DNA from: Bacillota bacterium
GTDB lineage: Bacteria; Bacillota; Clostridia; Peptostreptococcales; Anaerovoracaceae
Direction: 5' to 3'
DNA length: 25,492 nucleotides
Assembly: GCA_017515765.1 (NCBI GenBank)
Contig: JAFWFF010000062.1
Coordinates: 1-25,492 of the forward strand
In this document: positions 8,087 to 15,270 of the stretch, in pieces
Layout: each line of letters starts with the position of its first letter
Position numbering within the stretch: the stretch's first letter is position 1
The notes under the pieces: generated by a model
What the model saw: only the letters and a program-made list of their open reading frames with translations
The model's database searches: none
What the model was told of the DNA's origin: nothing
Made by a program: the position numbers and the translations under genes

Positions 8087-8980
8087 ATGTTTAAGAAACT
8101 CGTAGCAATCGAACCCGTTAATCTCGTACCCTCCGGTTTTGAAAGACTGAAGGAACTGGCCGAGGAGACCGTCTTCTACGACACGATCCCGACGACAGAC
8201 GAGGAGAAGATCGCCCGCATCGGCGACGCCGACGGCGCCCTTATAAGCTGGACGAGCACGATGCCCAGAGCCGTCATCGAGGCCGCCCCCAACCTGAAAT
8301 ACGTCGGCATGTGCTGCAGCCTTTACTCTGAGGAGAGCGCCAACGTCGACATCAGGGCTGCGAGAGAAAGAGGCATAGTGGTCAAAGGCGTGAAGGATTA
8401 CGGTGACCAGGGCGTAGCGGAGTACGTGACGTTCGAACTCATCAACTATCTCCACGGCTTCACCGGAAAGTCCTGGATCGAGAAGCAGAAAGAGCTCACC
8501 GGCATGAAGATCGGAATGATCGGACTCGGCGCCACGGGCTCCATCATAGCCCACAGGCTCATTCCTTTCGGGACCGATATGTATTACTACAGCAGGACCA
8601 GGAAGCCCGAAGAGGAAGACCTGGGCATCAAATACCTCCCGCTGGACGAGCTCCTGGAGACGGTGGACGTAGCCTGCATGTGCCTGAACAAGAACGTCAT
8701 CCTGATCGGAGACGAGCAGCTTGAAAAGTTCGGAAACCACAAGATCCTCTTCAACACTTCGATAGGGCCCGGCCACGATCCCGACGCGGTGATCAGATGG
8801 CTCGACAGGGGAGACAACGTCTTCTTCTGCGACAACGAGGGCGGAGTCGGTTCGGAAGCTTTGCTCAACCACCCGAAGACCACCTGCAGGTACAAGGCCT
8901 GCGGAAGCACCTATGAGTCCACATTCAGACTCAGCGACAAAGTCGTCAACAACATCAAAGATTTCTTTGAGGGCAGATAG
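8087..8980 (+). CDS. D-2-hydroxyacid dehydrogenase-like protein, catalytic residues altered
   Basis: The 297-residue product has the D-isomer-specific 2-hydroxyacid dehydrogenase fold, with a Rossmann GLGATG motif (146-151) followed by IIAHRLIPFG, and the LDELLETVD segment. The family normally shows NTARG, a glutamate in DVFxxEP and a histidine in TPHxxGST. Here the matching positions read NTSIG (223-227), CDNEGG and KACGST (270-275), so the catalytic arginine and histidine appear missing. It may bind NAD(P) with different chemistry, or be non-enzymatic. ATG 8087 was chosen because AAGGAG (8075-8080) lies 6 nt before it; an in-frame ATG at 8069 lacks a ribosome site and overlaps that sequence. 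It is the first gene of the glycyl radical operon, 11 nt from the next. Confidence 0.82.
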   Translation: MFKKLVAIEPVNLVPSGFERLKELAEETVFYDTIPTTDEEKIARIGDADGALISWTSTMPRAVIEAAPNLKYVGMCCSLYSEESANVDIRAARERGIVVKGVKDYGDQGVAEYVTFELINYLHGFTGKSWIEKQKELTGMKIGMIGLGATGSIIAHRLIPFGTDMYYYSRTRKPEEEDLGIKYLPLDELLETVDVACMCLNKNVILIGDEQLEKFGNHKILFNTSIGPGHDPDAVIRWLDRGDNVFFCDNEGGVGSEALLNHPKTTCRYKACGSTYESTFRLSDKVVNNIKDFFEGR

Positions 8981-8991
8981 GAGGAAAACAG

Positions 8992-11352
8992 ATGACCAAC
9001 CGCATTAAGAACCTGAAAGAGATGCAGAACAAGATCAAGCCCAGCTTCAGCGCAGAGCGCGCCAAACTGGCCACCGAGGCGATAAAGGAATACGCTTTTG
9101 AGCCGCCGGTTCTGCAGAAAGCCTATATGGTGGCGCATATCCTGCGCAATATGACGATCTTCATCCAGGAAGGCGAGCTGATCGTCGGAAACCACACCGA
9201 TAAGCCCCGCTGCGCCCCGGTGTTCCCGGAATTCAACTCCCAGTGGATCATCGATGAGATCGATGATTTCCCGACCCGTAAGAGCGACCCGCTCCAGATC
9301 ACTCCGGAAGACAAGGCTACACTGCTTGAGGTCCTCGAGTTCTGGAGAGGCAAGAGCTTTGAGAAGATCGCCCGCGACGCCATACCCGCCGAGATGCAGC
9401 GCATAGAGAACAGCGGTGCAGCGACCGTAGGAAACATCGACTGCGGAACGGGACACATCCTTCCCGACTATCCCGGCCTCCTGAAGAACGGCTACGGATA
9501 CTACAGAGAGAGATGCCGCCAGAAGATCGCCGAGACCGAGATCAACTGCAAAGAAGCTCAGGAGCAGGTAGATTTCTGGAAGGCTATCATCATCGAGGTG
9601 GATGCTATCGAAGACTGGGCGAAGCGCTACGCTGAGCTCTGCGAGATGGAAGCACAGGTCGCCAAGACCGAAGAGAGAAAACAGGAGCTCCTCGAGATGG
9701 CTGATGTCTGCAGACAGGTACCGATCAAGCCTGCGCGCACCTTCCACGAAGCCATCCAGCTCGTCTGGTTCACCCATCTCCTCGTGAACATCGAGTCCAA
9801 CGGCCACGGAAACTCCTACTTCACATTTGACCGTTACATGAACCCCTTCTACGTGAAGGATCTCGCAGAAGGCAGGATCACCGAGGAGAGAGCGATCGAG
9901 CTCATCGAGTGCTTCTTCATCAAAAATACCGACATCCTCAAACTGAGAGGCAAGTTCTACAGCGCATCCTTCGCGGGATATCCGCTCTGGCAGAACATCA
10001 TCGTCGGCGGACGCCTCCCGGACGGGACGGACGCCACGAACGAGACCTCCTTCCTCTGCCTGAAGGCCAACGCCGACGTCAGGACTTCTTCCCCGACCAT
10101 GTCCGTAAGAGTATGGGACGGATCGGATCAGAAGCTCATCGACGAAGGCCTCAAGATGATCCAGGCCGGAATGGCTACGCCTGCGTTCTTCAACGACAAC
10201 CTGGTCATCCCGATGGTCATGGACAAGCACAACGTCTCCCTTGAAGACGCGAGCAAATGGGGCATCTTCGGATGCGTACAGCCCTGCGTCCCGGGTTACA
10301 CCGACGGACGTCCGACGGTAGGTTACGTCAACATCCTGAAGCTCGTAGAGCTCATCATGCATAACGGAGTAGACCCCGTAACGGGCGAGCAGCTCGGACC
10401 CAAGACCGGCGACATCCACGAGCTTGACACCCTCGACAAGCTGAAAGAAGCCCTCTACGTACAGCTCGACTATCTGATCGACTGGATGCTGAAGGCATTC
10501 AACGTGGTGGGAAGCCTCCACGCTGTGCGCCAGCAGATGCCTTTCGCTTCGATGTGCATCAATGACTGCATCGAGAAGGGCAAGTCCGTACAGAACGGCG
10601 GCGCGAGATATTCCGAGTCCGGAACCTTTGCTGTAGCCATCGGAAACGCTGTCGACGCTCTCGCGGCAATCGACACGGTAGTCTACCAGAAGAAGCTCAT
10701 TACCATCGACGAACTCATGGAGGCTCTTGCCTGCAACTTCGAAGGCAAGGAAGACATCCGCCAGATCCTGCTGAACAAAGCTCCGAAATACGGCAACGAC
10801 GATGACTACGTAGACGGTATCGCGGCTGACATCCTCCGCCACTACAGAGAGACCATCGAGCCGTACAGAGATTCCAGAGGCGGCATCTTCATCAACGACG
10901 TAGAGTCCCAGTCCATGAACGTATCCCAGGGCAAGTGCATCCTGGCGACGCCGGACGGACGTTTTGCCTATGACGCCGTAAACGACAACTGCTCGCCGGT
11001 AATGGGCAGAGACGTCAACGGGCCGACCGCCTGCATCAACTCCGTAGCCAAGCTGGATCAGAAGAACTGCCAGGACGGCTGCCTCTACAACCTGAGATTC
11101 GATCCCAGGAGCATCCAGGGCGAGAAGGGCCGCGAAGTTCTCGACAGAGTCGTCAAGACCTACTTCAAGAACATGGGCGAGCACATCCAGATCAACGTTG
11201 TTGACGACGCCACCCTCCGCGCAGCCCAGAAAGAGCCTGAGAACTACAGGAACCTGCTGGTCCGCGTAGCCGGATATCTGGCATACTTCACCGAACTCGA
11301 CTCAGACGTTCAGGAAGCCGTTATCGGAAGAACAGCACACAGACCGGACTAA
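8992..11352 (+). CDS. Glycyl radical enzyme with GCVQP active-site loop
   Basis: A 786-residue glycyl radical enzyme, cytosolic and oxygen-sensitive. The C-terminal radical motif is RVAGY with radical glycine G761, 25 residues before the end. The active-site cysteine loop is FGCVQPC, with thiyl cysteine C428. In most eliminases (glycerol, choline, hydroxyproline and isethionate enzymes) the loop is GCVEP and the glutamate acts as a general base; here it is Q430. Pyruvate formate-lyase instead has two adjacent cysteines, so it is not a typical PFL either. The N-terminal half has family segments such as GELIVGN and FPEF. The gene follows a GGAGG site and is 24 nt from its activase. The substrate cannot be assigned; the altered loop argues for a distinct subfamily. 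Confidence 0.93.
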   Translation: MTNRIKNLKEMQNKIKPSFSAERAKLATEAIKEYAFEPPVLQKAYMVAHILRNMTIFIQEGELIVGNHTDKPRCAPVFPEFNSQWIIDEIDDFPTRKSDPLQITPEDKATLLEVLEFWRGKSFEKIARDAIPAEMQRIENSGAATVGNIDCGTGHILPDYPGLLKNGYGYYRERCRQKIAETEINCKEAQEQVDFWKAIIIEVDAIEDWAKRYAELCEMEAQVAKTEERKQELLEMADVCRQVPIKPARTFHEAIQLVWFTHLLVNIESNGHGNSYFTFDRYMNPFYVKDLAEGRITEERAIELIECFFIKNTDILKLRGKFYSASFAGYPLWQNIIVGGRLPDGTDATNETSFLCLKANADVRTSSPTMSVRVWDGSDQKLIDEGLKMIQAGMATPAFFNDNLVIPMVMDKHNVSLEDASKWGIFGCVQPCVPGYTDGRPTVGYVNILKLVELIMHNGVDPVTGEQLGPKTGDIHELDTLDKLKEALYVQLDYLIDWMLKAFNVVGSLHAVRQQMPFASMCINDCIEKGKSVQNGGARYSESGTFAVAIGNAVDALAAIDTVVYQKKLITIDELMEALACNFEGKEDIRQILLNKAPKYGNDDDYVDGIAADILRHYRETIEPYRDSRGGIFINDVESQSMNVSQGKCILATPDGRFAYDAVNDNCSPVMGRDVNGPTACINSVAKLDQKNCQDGCLYNLRFDPRSIQGEKGREVLDRVVKTYFKNMGEHIQINVVDDATLRAAQKEPENYRNLLVRVAGYLAYFTELDSDVQEAVIGRTAHRPD

Positions 11353-11376
11353 GCCGGCCTTGCAGGATAAGGACCT

Positions 11377-12339
11377 ATGCAGGGAAAAGAGACATACATA
11401 GGCGGTATCCAGAGATTTTCAACAGAGGACGGCCCGGGGATAAGGACTACGATCTTTCTCAAGGGCTGTCCTTTGAGGTGTCAGTGGTGCCACAACCCCG
11501 AGCTTCTGGAGCAGAAGTACGCAGTCCTTCAGAAGAAGGACAGATGCATCCTCTGCGGCAGATGCATGAAGGCCTGCCCGTCAGGCAGCCTGACCCTCGT
11601 GGACGGCGCGATAAACGTGAACCGCGAGACCTGCTGGGGATGCGGGGCATGCGTCGAGAACTGTCCGACGGAAGCTCTCTACACCAAGTCGAACTCCTAT
11701 ACCATGAAAGAGCTGATGAAGCCCGTCGAGAAGGACAGGGCGTTCTACGGCGATGAAGGCGGAGTGACGCTGAGCGGGGGAGAGGTGCTGGCCCACGGCG
11801 AGTACGCACTGGAGATCGCGAAGGAACTCAGGAGCCGGGACCTCTCGGTAGCCATCGAGACCAGCGGATACGGCAAGTACGAAGAACTGCTGGCCCTGGC
11901 TGAAGAGAGCGACTGGATCCTCTACGACATGAAGCATTCGGTTCCCGAGAAGCATAAGGAATTCGTCGGAGTGTATCCCGACCTGATCCTTGAGAACCTC
12001 AGAAAGCTGGCTGCTGAGCCCGGCATGGCGGATAAGATACTGATCCGCCTTCCGATGATCGGCGGAGTCAACGATACTGAGGAGCATATCAGGGGAGTCG
12101 GCGAGGTCATGAAGGCGAACGGCTTAAGGCGCGCGAACCTTCTCCCGTATCACAATATGGGAATATCAAAGGCCCGCCAGGCGGGCATCGAGCAAAAAGA
12201 GTTCGAGACCCCGCCCGACGACCTGCTGGAGGGATTCGCTGAGATCCTGAAGGAATACGGCGTCGAAGCCACCATCATGGGGAAGGACGACAGCACCGAC
12301 AATCCTTACCTCGGATACTACGAAAAGGACAGAAACTGA
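11377..12339 (+). CDS. Glycyl radical enzyme activating enzyme (radical SAM)
   Basis: A 320-residue radical SAM activase that would use S-adenosylmethionine to install the glycyl radical on the preceding enzyme. The radical SAM cluster motif is C31-x3-C35-x2-C38 (CPLRCQWC). An inserted ferredoxin-like domain binds two further [4Fe-4S] clusters (C57, C60, C63, C67 and C86, C89, C92, C96), as in activases of the eliminase-type glycyl radical enzymes and unlike the short PFL activase. The GGVTLSGGE motif follows, then KHSVPEKHKEFVG. The ribosome site is weak (AAGGA at 11369). It is the last gene of the operon. Confidence 0.95.
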   Translation: MQGKETYIGGIQRFSTEDGPGIRTTIFLKGCPLRCQWCHNPELLEQKYAVLQKKDRCILCGRCMKACPSGSLTLVDGAINVNRETCWGCGACVENCPTEALYTKSNSYTMKELMKPVEKDRAFYGDEGGVTLSGGEVLAHGEYALEIAKELRSRDLSVAIETSGYGKYEELLALAEESDWILYDMKHSVPEKHKEFVGVYPDLILENLRKLAAEPGMADKILIRLPMIGGVNDTEEHIRGVGEVMKANGLRRANLLPYHNMGISKARQAGIEQKEFETPPDDLLEGFAEILKEYGVEATIMGKDDSTDNPYLGYYEKDRN

Positions 12340-12349
12340 GCAGAACAAA

Positions 12350-12390
12350 AAGAAGAGCGGACCGGATGTTTCCGGCCCGCTCTTTTGTTT
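12350..12390. terminator. Bidirectional terminator between convergent operons
   Basis: The hairpin AGAGCGG-a-CCGGA (12354-12366), loop TGTT, TCCGG-c-CCGCTCT (12371-12383) has one internal mismatch. It is followed by TTTTGTTT on the plus strand and flanked by an A-rich run that gives T-rich sequence on the minus strand. It can end both the activase operon and the aldolase operon. Confidence 0.88.
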
Positions 12391-12404
12391 GGCTGTACAG
12401 CCGC

Positions 12405-13193
12405 TTATCTGTGCCATTTATCAACGTCGTTCCTGCAGAACTGGTAGAGCAGGTTGACGTCGGTGCCGTAGCCGATGAACCTGACTCCCATCTCGCGGAG
12501 CTCGATCCCGCGCTCCACAGTATCTGCGTAGCAGCCGATCTTTATGCCGTGGGCTTCGCCTCTTTCGATGATCCGCTTTATGCAGGCGACGACTTCGGGA
12601 TGGTTCACCTGGCCGAGCAGCCCGAGGGAACTCGAGAGGTCATAGGGCCCGATGAAGATCACGTCGATGCCGGGGACCTCCATTATCGCGTCGATGTTCT
12701 CCAGCGCACGCTTTCCTTCCGCCTGGAGGATCACGCAGGTCTCGTTGGCGCGCTCGAAGAAGGTGTTGGCGTCCGAGAGTGTGTTATATGCGCCCGCTCT
12801 TGCGTATTTGGATACTCCGCGGTGGCCGAGGGGGCTGAATTTCGCCGCGTCGACAACGGCTGCGGCTTCCTCCGCGGTCTCGATCTGCGGGACGAATACA
12901 GCGCCCGCGCCTGCGTCGAGCGCTCTGGAGATCCAGATATCGGTGCCTCTGGGCACCCTGACAACAGGGCAGACGTTCACGCAGTTGCAGCCCCTGATGA
13001 TGTCGGGGAGAGTCGCGAAGGTAGTGAGGCCGTGTTCCATGTCGACGAGCAGGAAATCGTAGCCTGCCCGGCCGGCAGCCTCATATACGCTGGGGTCGAC
13101 GGACAGCATGAACGGCCCGAGAGCCCCGCGCGGAGAATCAAGCGCTTCTTTGAACTTTTTGACGGAATCGAGGGATGGCATCCAGTCGGACAT
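12405..13193 (-). CDS. HpcH/HpaI-type class II aldolase
   Basis: Family members cleave or form 4-hydroxy-2-oxoacids with pyruvate (or a related enolate) and an aldehyde, using a divalent metal. The 262-residue product keeps the key positions: DMEH with H54, R79 in VRVP, the PLGHRG loop (121-126), metal ligands E159 (in LQAEG) and D185 (in GPYDLS). The start has a clear AAAGGAG site. It is the last gene of a minus-strand operon with two regulators and a ferredoxin, an unusual setting. It may supply or consume a 2-oxoacid used by the divergent 2-oxoacid:ferredoxin oxidoreductase, but that is inference. Citrate lyase beta-type or 2-dehydro-3-deoxyglucarate aldolase activity is also possible. Confidence 0.88.
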   Translation of the reverse strand: MSDWMPSLDSVKKFKEALDSPRGALGPFMLSVDPSVYEAAGRAGYDFLLVDMEHGLTTFATLPDIIRGCNCVNVCPVVRVPRGTDIWISRALDAGAGAVFVPQIETAEEAAAVVDAAKFSPLGHRGVSKYARAGAYNTLSDANTFFERANETCVILQAEGKRALENIDAIMEVPGIDVIFIGPYDLSSSLGLLGQVNHPEVVACIKRIIERGEAHGIKIGCYADTVERGIELREMGVRFIGYGTDVNLLYQFCRNDVDKWHR

Positions 13194-13225
13194 TTTTTGG
13201 TCTCCTTTCCTGAAGACAGATGAAT

Positions 13226-13885
13226 TTACAGGTGGTAGAAGGATACGGAGTTCAGCAGGTGCATGCGCATCGCGAGCCTCGCTCCTTCGGCGTCACGCCG
13301 TTTGAGATAGTCCATGATCAGCTGGTGGTCGAGGTAAAAGTCATCTATGCTCTGGGAGATCTTCCCCGCGAGGACCAGCTCTCTGAGAGTCGAGAAGATG
13401 ATCTCGAAAATGCGTATGCCGAACTCGTTGTGTGAGGCGCGGACTATAGCCATGTGGAAAAGGTGGTTCCCTTCAAAGTCGTCCTGGTCTTCCAGCTCGT
13501 GATGCTGGAGTTTTTCGCCGATCTCGGTTATCGTGGCCAGATCTTCTTCGGTCGCCCTGGAAGCCGCGGTGGCGGCGAGTTCCGGCTCCAGCATTATGCG
13601 GAGCTCGTAGAGGTCGCGCAGCTTCATCTGCGTGACGTGTATCTGGTCGAAGCCGAAGGGATTGGTGGCGTCGGAGCCGGATGCGACGTAGGTGCCGCGG
13701 CCTCTTCTGATCTTGAGGACTCCCTGTCCGACGAGCTGCTGGACCGCCGCCCTGAGCGTGTTGCGGCTGACTCCGAGCTCGTCAGCGAGCTCCTTTTCGT
13801 TTGGCAGCTTGTCGCCTGCCTTGTATTTCTGGTCAACCGTGATGAGCTGGATAAGTTTTTCTGATGCTAAGTCGATAAGTCTCAT
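13226..13885 (-). CDS. GntR/FadR-type regulator with FCD domain
   Basis: A 219-residue repressor-type protein. Residues about 1-68 are the winged helix-turn-helix (LPNEKELADELGVSRNTLRAA, then RRGRGTYV), and residues about 88-215 are an FCD effector domain with LRDLYELR, a histidine-containing NHLFHMAIVRASHN segment and a late R-M-H motif, consistent with metal-assisted binding of a carboxylate ligand. It lies 12 nt downstream of the IclR stop, with a GGAG site, in one operon with the aldolase. It may control the divergent spacer; the ATACCA-N8-TGGTAT dyad there is one candidate site. Confidence 0.92.
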   Translation of the reverse strand: MRLIDLASEKLIQLITVDQKYKAGDKLPNEKELADELGVSRNTLRAAVQQLVGQGVLKIRRGRGTYVASGSDATNPFGFDQIHVTQMKLRDLYELRIMLEPELAATAASRATEEDLATITEIGEKLQHHELEDQDDFEGNHLFHMAIVRASHNEFGIRIFEIIFSTLRELVLAGKISQSIDDFYLDHQLIMDYLKRRDAEGARLAMRMHLLNSVSFYHL

Positions 13886-13897
13886 ATTGCGCTCCGA

Positions 13898-14647
13898 TCA
13901 AAGTTCCTGAATCTCTCTTGAAGCCTGGGACGTGTATTTCATCACGGTCTTCCTGGCGCGGTCGTATGTCTCGTCGTCCATCCTGAGGGTGGGGGCCGAG
14001 ACGCTGATAGAGAACAAAGCTTTCCCTCCGGGCCCTTTCACAGGCGCCGCGACGCATCTCAGTCCTTCGCAGAAGACCTGGTCGTCAAAGGCGCAGCCGT
14101 TCTTCCGTATTTCCTTTATCTCGTCAAGAAACTCTTCGTAAGTCTTCCCGATGTCCCCGGCGTTGTTCTCGTAGATCCAGCGCACAGCGGGCTCGGCAAG
14201 GTCTGCGATGAGGGACATTCCCAGCCCGGTCTTTACGGCGGGGTAGTACGCCTCCAGGACGAAGTCGGGCTTCAGGACGTGCTTGCAGGTGATCCTGTGG
14301 GAATATACTATCCTGTCCCTGTCCAGGATGCCGAGATTGACCGTCTCGTCCGTCTCCTCGGCGATCTTCTGCATGTATTTGATCGCGATGTCGCGGTAGG
14401 TGTTCAGTGATCTGCTGCGCCCCGAGTACACGGTCATCTTGGGGCCGAGGCGGTATTTCTTGGTGCTTCCGTTCTGATAGAGAAGCCCCGAGAACACAAG
14501 GCTCTGGACCATCCGGTAGACCGAGCTCTGCGGCATGTCGACCGTGGCCGCGAGCTCTTTGATCCCGAGCTCGGGCGTTTCCTCGGAGAAGCAGTCGAGA
14601 ATGTCGAAGGCCTTGAGCAGTGATGATGAAAAAGAATTGACGCTCAT
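13898..14647 (-). CDS. IclR-family transcriptional regulator
   Basis: A 249-residue IclR-type regulator. The N-terminal winged helix-turn-helix covers about residues 6-66 (LLKAFDILDCF, IKELAATVDMPQSSVYRMVQ, YRLGPKM), and the C-terminal GAF-like effector domain follows (VNLGILDRDRIVY through AAPVKGPGGKALFSISVSAPT). IclR proteins usually sense small aromatic or aliphatic acids and bind short AT-rich palindromes. The two ATTCC-N7-(G/T)GAAT palindromes in the divergent spacer are good candidates; one covers this operon's own -10 box, which suggests autorepression. Its ribosome site is AAAGGAC. Confidence 0.93.
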   Translation of the reverse strand: MSVNSFSSSLLKAFDILDCFSEETPELGIKELAATVDMPQSSVYRMVQSLVFSGLLYQNGSTKKYRLGPKMTVYSGRSRSLNTYRDIAIKYMQKIAEETDETVNLGILDRDRIVYSHRITCKHVLKPDFVLEAYYPAVKTGLGMSLIADLAEPAVRWIYENNAGDIGKTYEEFLDEIKEIRKNGCAFDDQVFCEGLRCVAAPVKGPGGKALFSISVSAPTLRMDDETYDRARKTVMKYTSQASREIQEL

Positions 14648-14692
14648 CGCAAACCGTCCTTTCCTAATCGCGGGGCAAAGGGATCCGTGCCC

Positions 14693-14965
14693 TTATCTTA
14701 CCCTGAAGCCGTTGGTCTTCTTGACCACGGGTTTGGTCTTGCTGGCCGAGGCAGGGATATCTGACACCGCAACTTCCGCCTCTCCGGGAGAGAGCTCCTT
14801 GTGGATGGCCCGCATATAGCACTTGGGGATGCAGTAGGTGCAGGCGATGCATATGGAACTGTCTATATGGGCGGAGCCGTCCTCCAGAGTTATGGCTCCG
14901 ACAGGACAGTGCAGTGCGCAGGCCCCGCATGATATGCATGTGTTTTTGTCGACGTATACGGTCAT
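14693..14965 (-). CDS. 2[4Fe-4S] ferredoxin
   Basis: A 90-residue dicluster ferredoxin with CISCGACALHC and CIACTYCIPKC motifs in the first half, followed by a basic, low-complexity tail of about 40 residues (about 51-90) that standard clostridial ferredoxins lack. ATG 14965 was chosen because GAGGTGAT lies about 9 nt upstream; an in-frame GTG at 14977 would fall within that ribosome site. It opens the minus-strand operon. It could accept electrons from the divergent 2-oxoacid:ferredoxin oxidoreductase or from a bifurcating Etf, but this is context only. Confidence 0.88.
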   Translation of the reverse strand: MTVYVDKNTCISCGACALHCPVGAITLEDGSAHIDSSICIACTYCIPKCYMRAIHKELSPGEAEVAVSDIPASASKTKPVVKKTNGFRVR

Positions 14966-14980
14966 AGCAGATATCACCTC

Positions 14981-15003
14981 GCGATTCCATTATATTGAAT
15001 CGC
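14981..15003. promoter_or_regulatory. Operator-like palindrome, site 1
   Basis: Perfect 7-bp arms GCGATTC and GAATCGC are separated by 9 nt. The inner 17 bases (14984-15000) match site 2 at 15149-15165 at 14 of 17 positions. It is the likely binding site of the IclR or GntR regulator of this operon. Confidence 0.7.
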
Positions 15004-15017
15004 AATCAAAAGTGCAA
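14984..15017 (-). promoter_or_regulatory. Sigma-70 promoter of the ferredoxin-iclR-gntR-aldolase operon with overlapping operator
   Basis: Read on the minus strand, TTGCAC (plus 15012-15017) and a perfect TATAAT (plus 14989-14994) are separated by exactly 17 nt. The -10 is embedded in the palindrome at 14984-15000, which extends to GCGATTC-N9-GAATCGC (14981-15003). Binding of a repressor here would block RNA polymerase. Confidence 0.82.
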
Positions 15018-15064
15018 TAGGTTTGTGAAAAAAATGGAATTATCTTTTAATAATGAGCGAAATG

Positions 15065-15119
15065 AGCCGTTTTTGTGAAAAAGGCTGAAAATACCTGTTT
15101 TCGCGCGGATCGGCGCGAA
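15065..15119. promoter_or_regulatory. Two further dyads in the divergent spacer
   Basis: The first is AGCC-g-TTTTT, GTG, AAAAAGGCT (15065-15086), a hairpin with one bulged base. The second is a perfect TTCGCGC-N6-GCGCGAA (15100-15119). Neither lies next to a gene end, so terminator function is unlikely; regulator binding or a leader RNA structure is possible. Confidence 0.45.
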
Positions 15120-15148
15120 GCGGACTTTGACAAAAAAATATTGAGCCG

Positions 15149-15165
15149 ATTCCGCTATATGGAAT
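15149..15165. promoter_or_regulatory. Operator-like palindrome, site 2
   Basis: ATTCC-N7-GGAAT, matching site 1 at 14 of 17 bases. It lies 7 nt upstream of the predicted plus-strand -35 box at 15173, a position compatible with activation or with repression through looping to site 1, 165 bp away. Confidence 0.65.
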
Positions 15166-15172
15166 AATGGGA

Positions 15173-15202
15173 TTGATAATATTGAATGAGTTGGGTTATA
15201 GT
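15173..15202 (+). promoter_or_regulatory. Predicted promoter of the dehydratase-Etf-OFOR operon
   Basis: TTGATA (15173-15178) and TATAGT (15197-15202) with an 18-nt spacer, about 70 nt before the first gene. A perfect TTGACA at 15127 has no -10 at normal distance. Prediction by eye. Confidence 0.5.
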
Positions 15203-15216
15203 TAGAGTGTAATCGA

Positions 15217-15236
15217 ATACCATTATGGGTTGGTAT
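15217..15236. promoter_or_regulatory. ATACCA-N8-TGGTAT dyad downstream of the plus-strand promoter
   Basis: The inverted repeat ATACCA (15217-15222) and TGGTAT (15231-15236) lies just past the predicted start of transcription, a repressor-like position. Its sequence differs from sites 1 and 2, so a second regulator such as the GntR protein may bind it. Confidence 0.5.
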
Positions 15237-15270
15237 AGATGTTCCAGAAAACACTAAGGAGGAAACAAAC

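Noticed and set aside
15127..15132. Perfect TTGACA as a plus-strand -35 box
   Set aside because: No acceptable -10 lies 16-18 nt downstream; the nearest TATAT is about 23 nt away.
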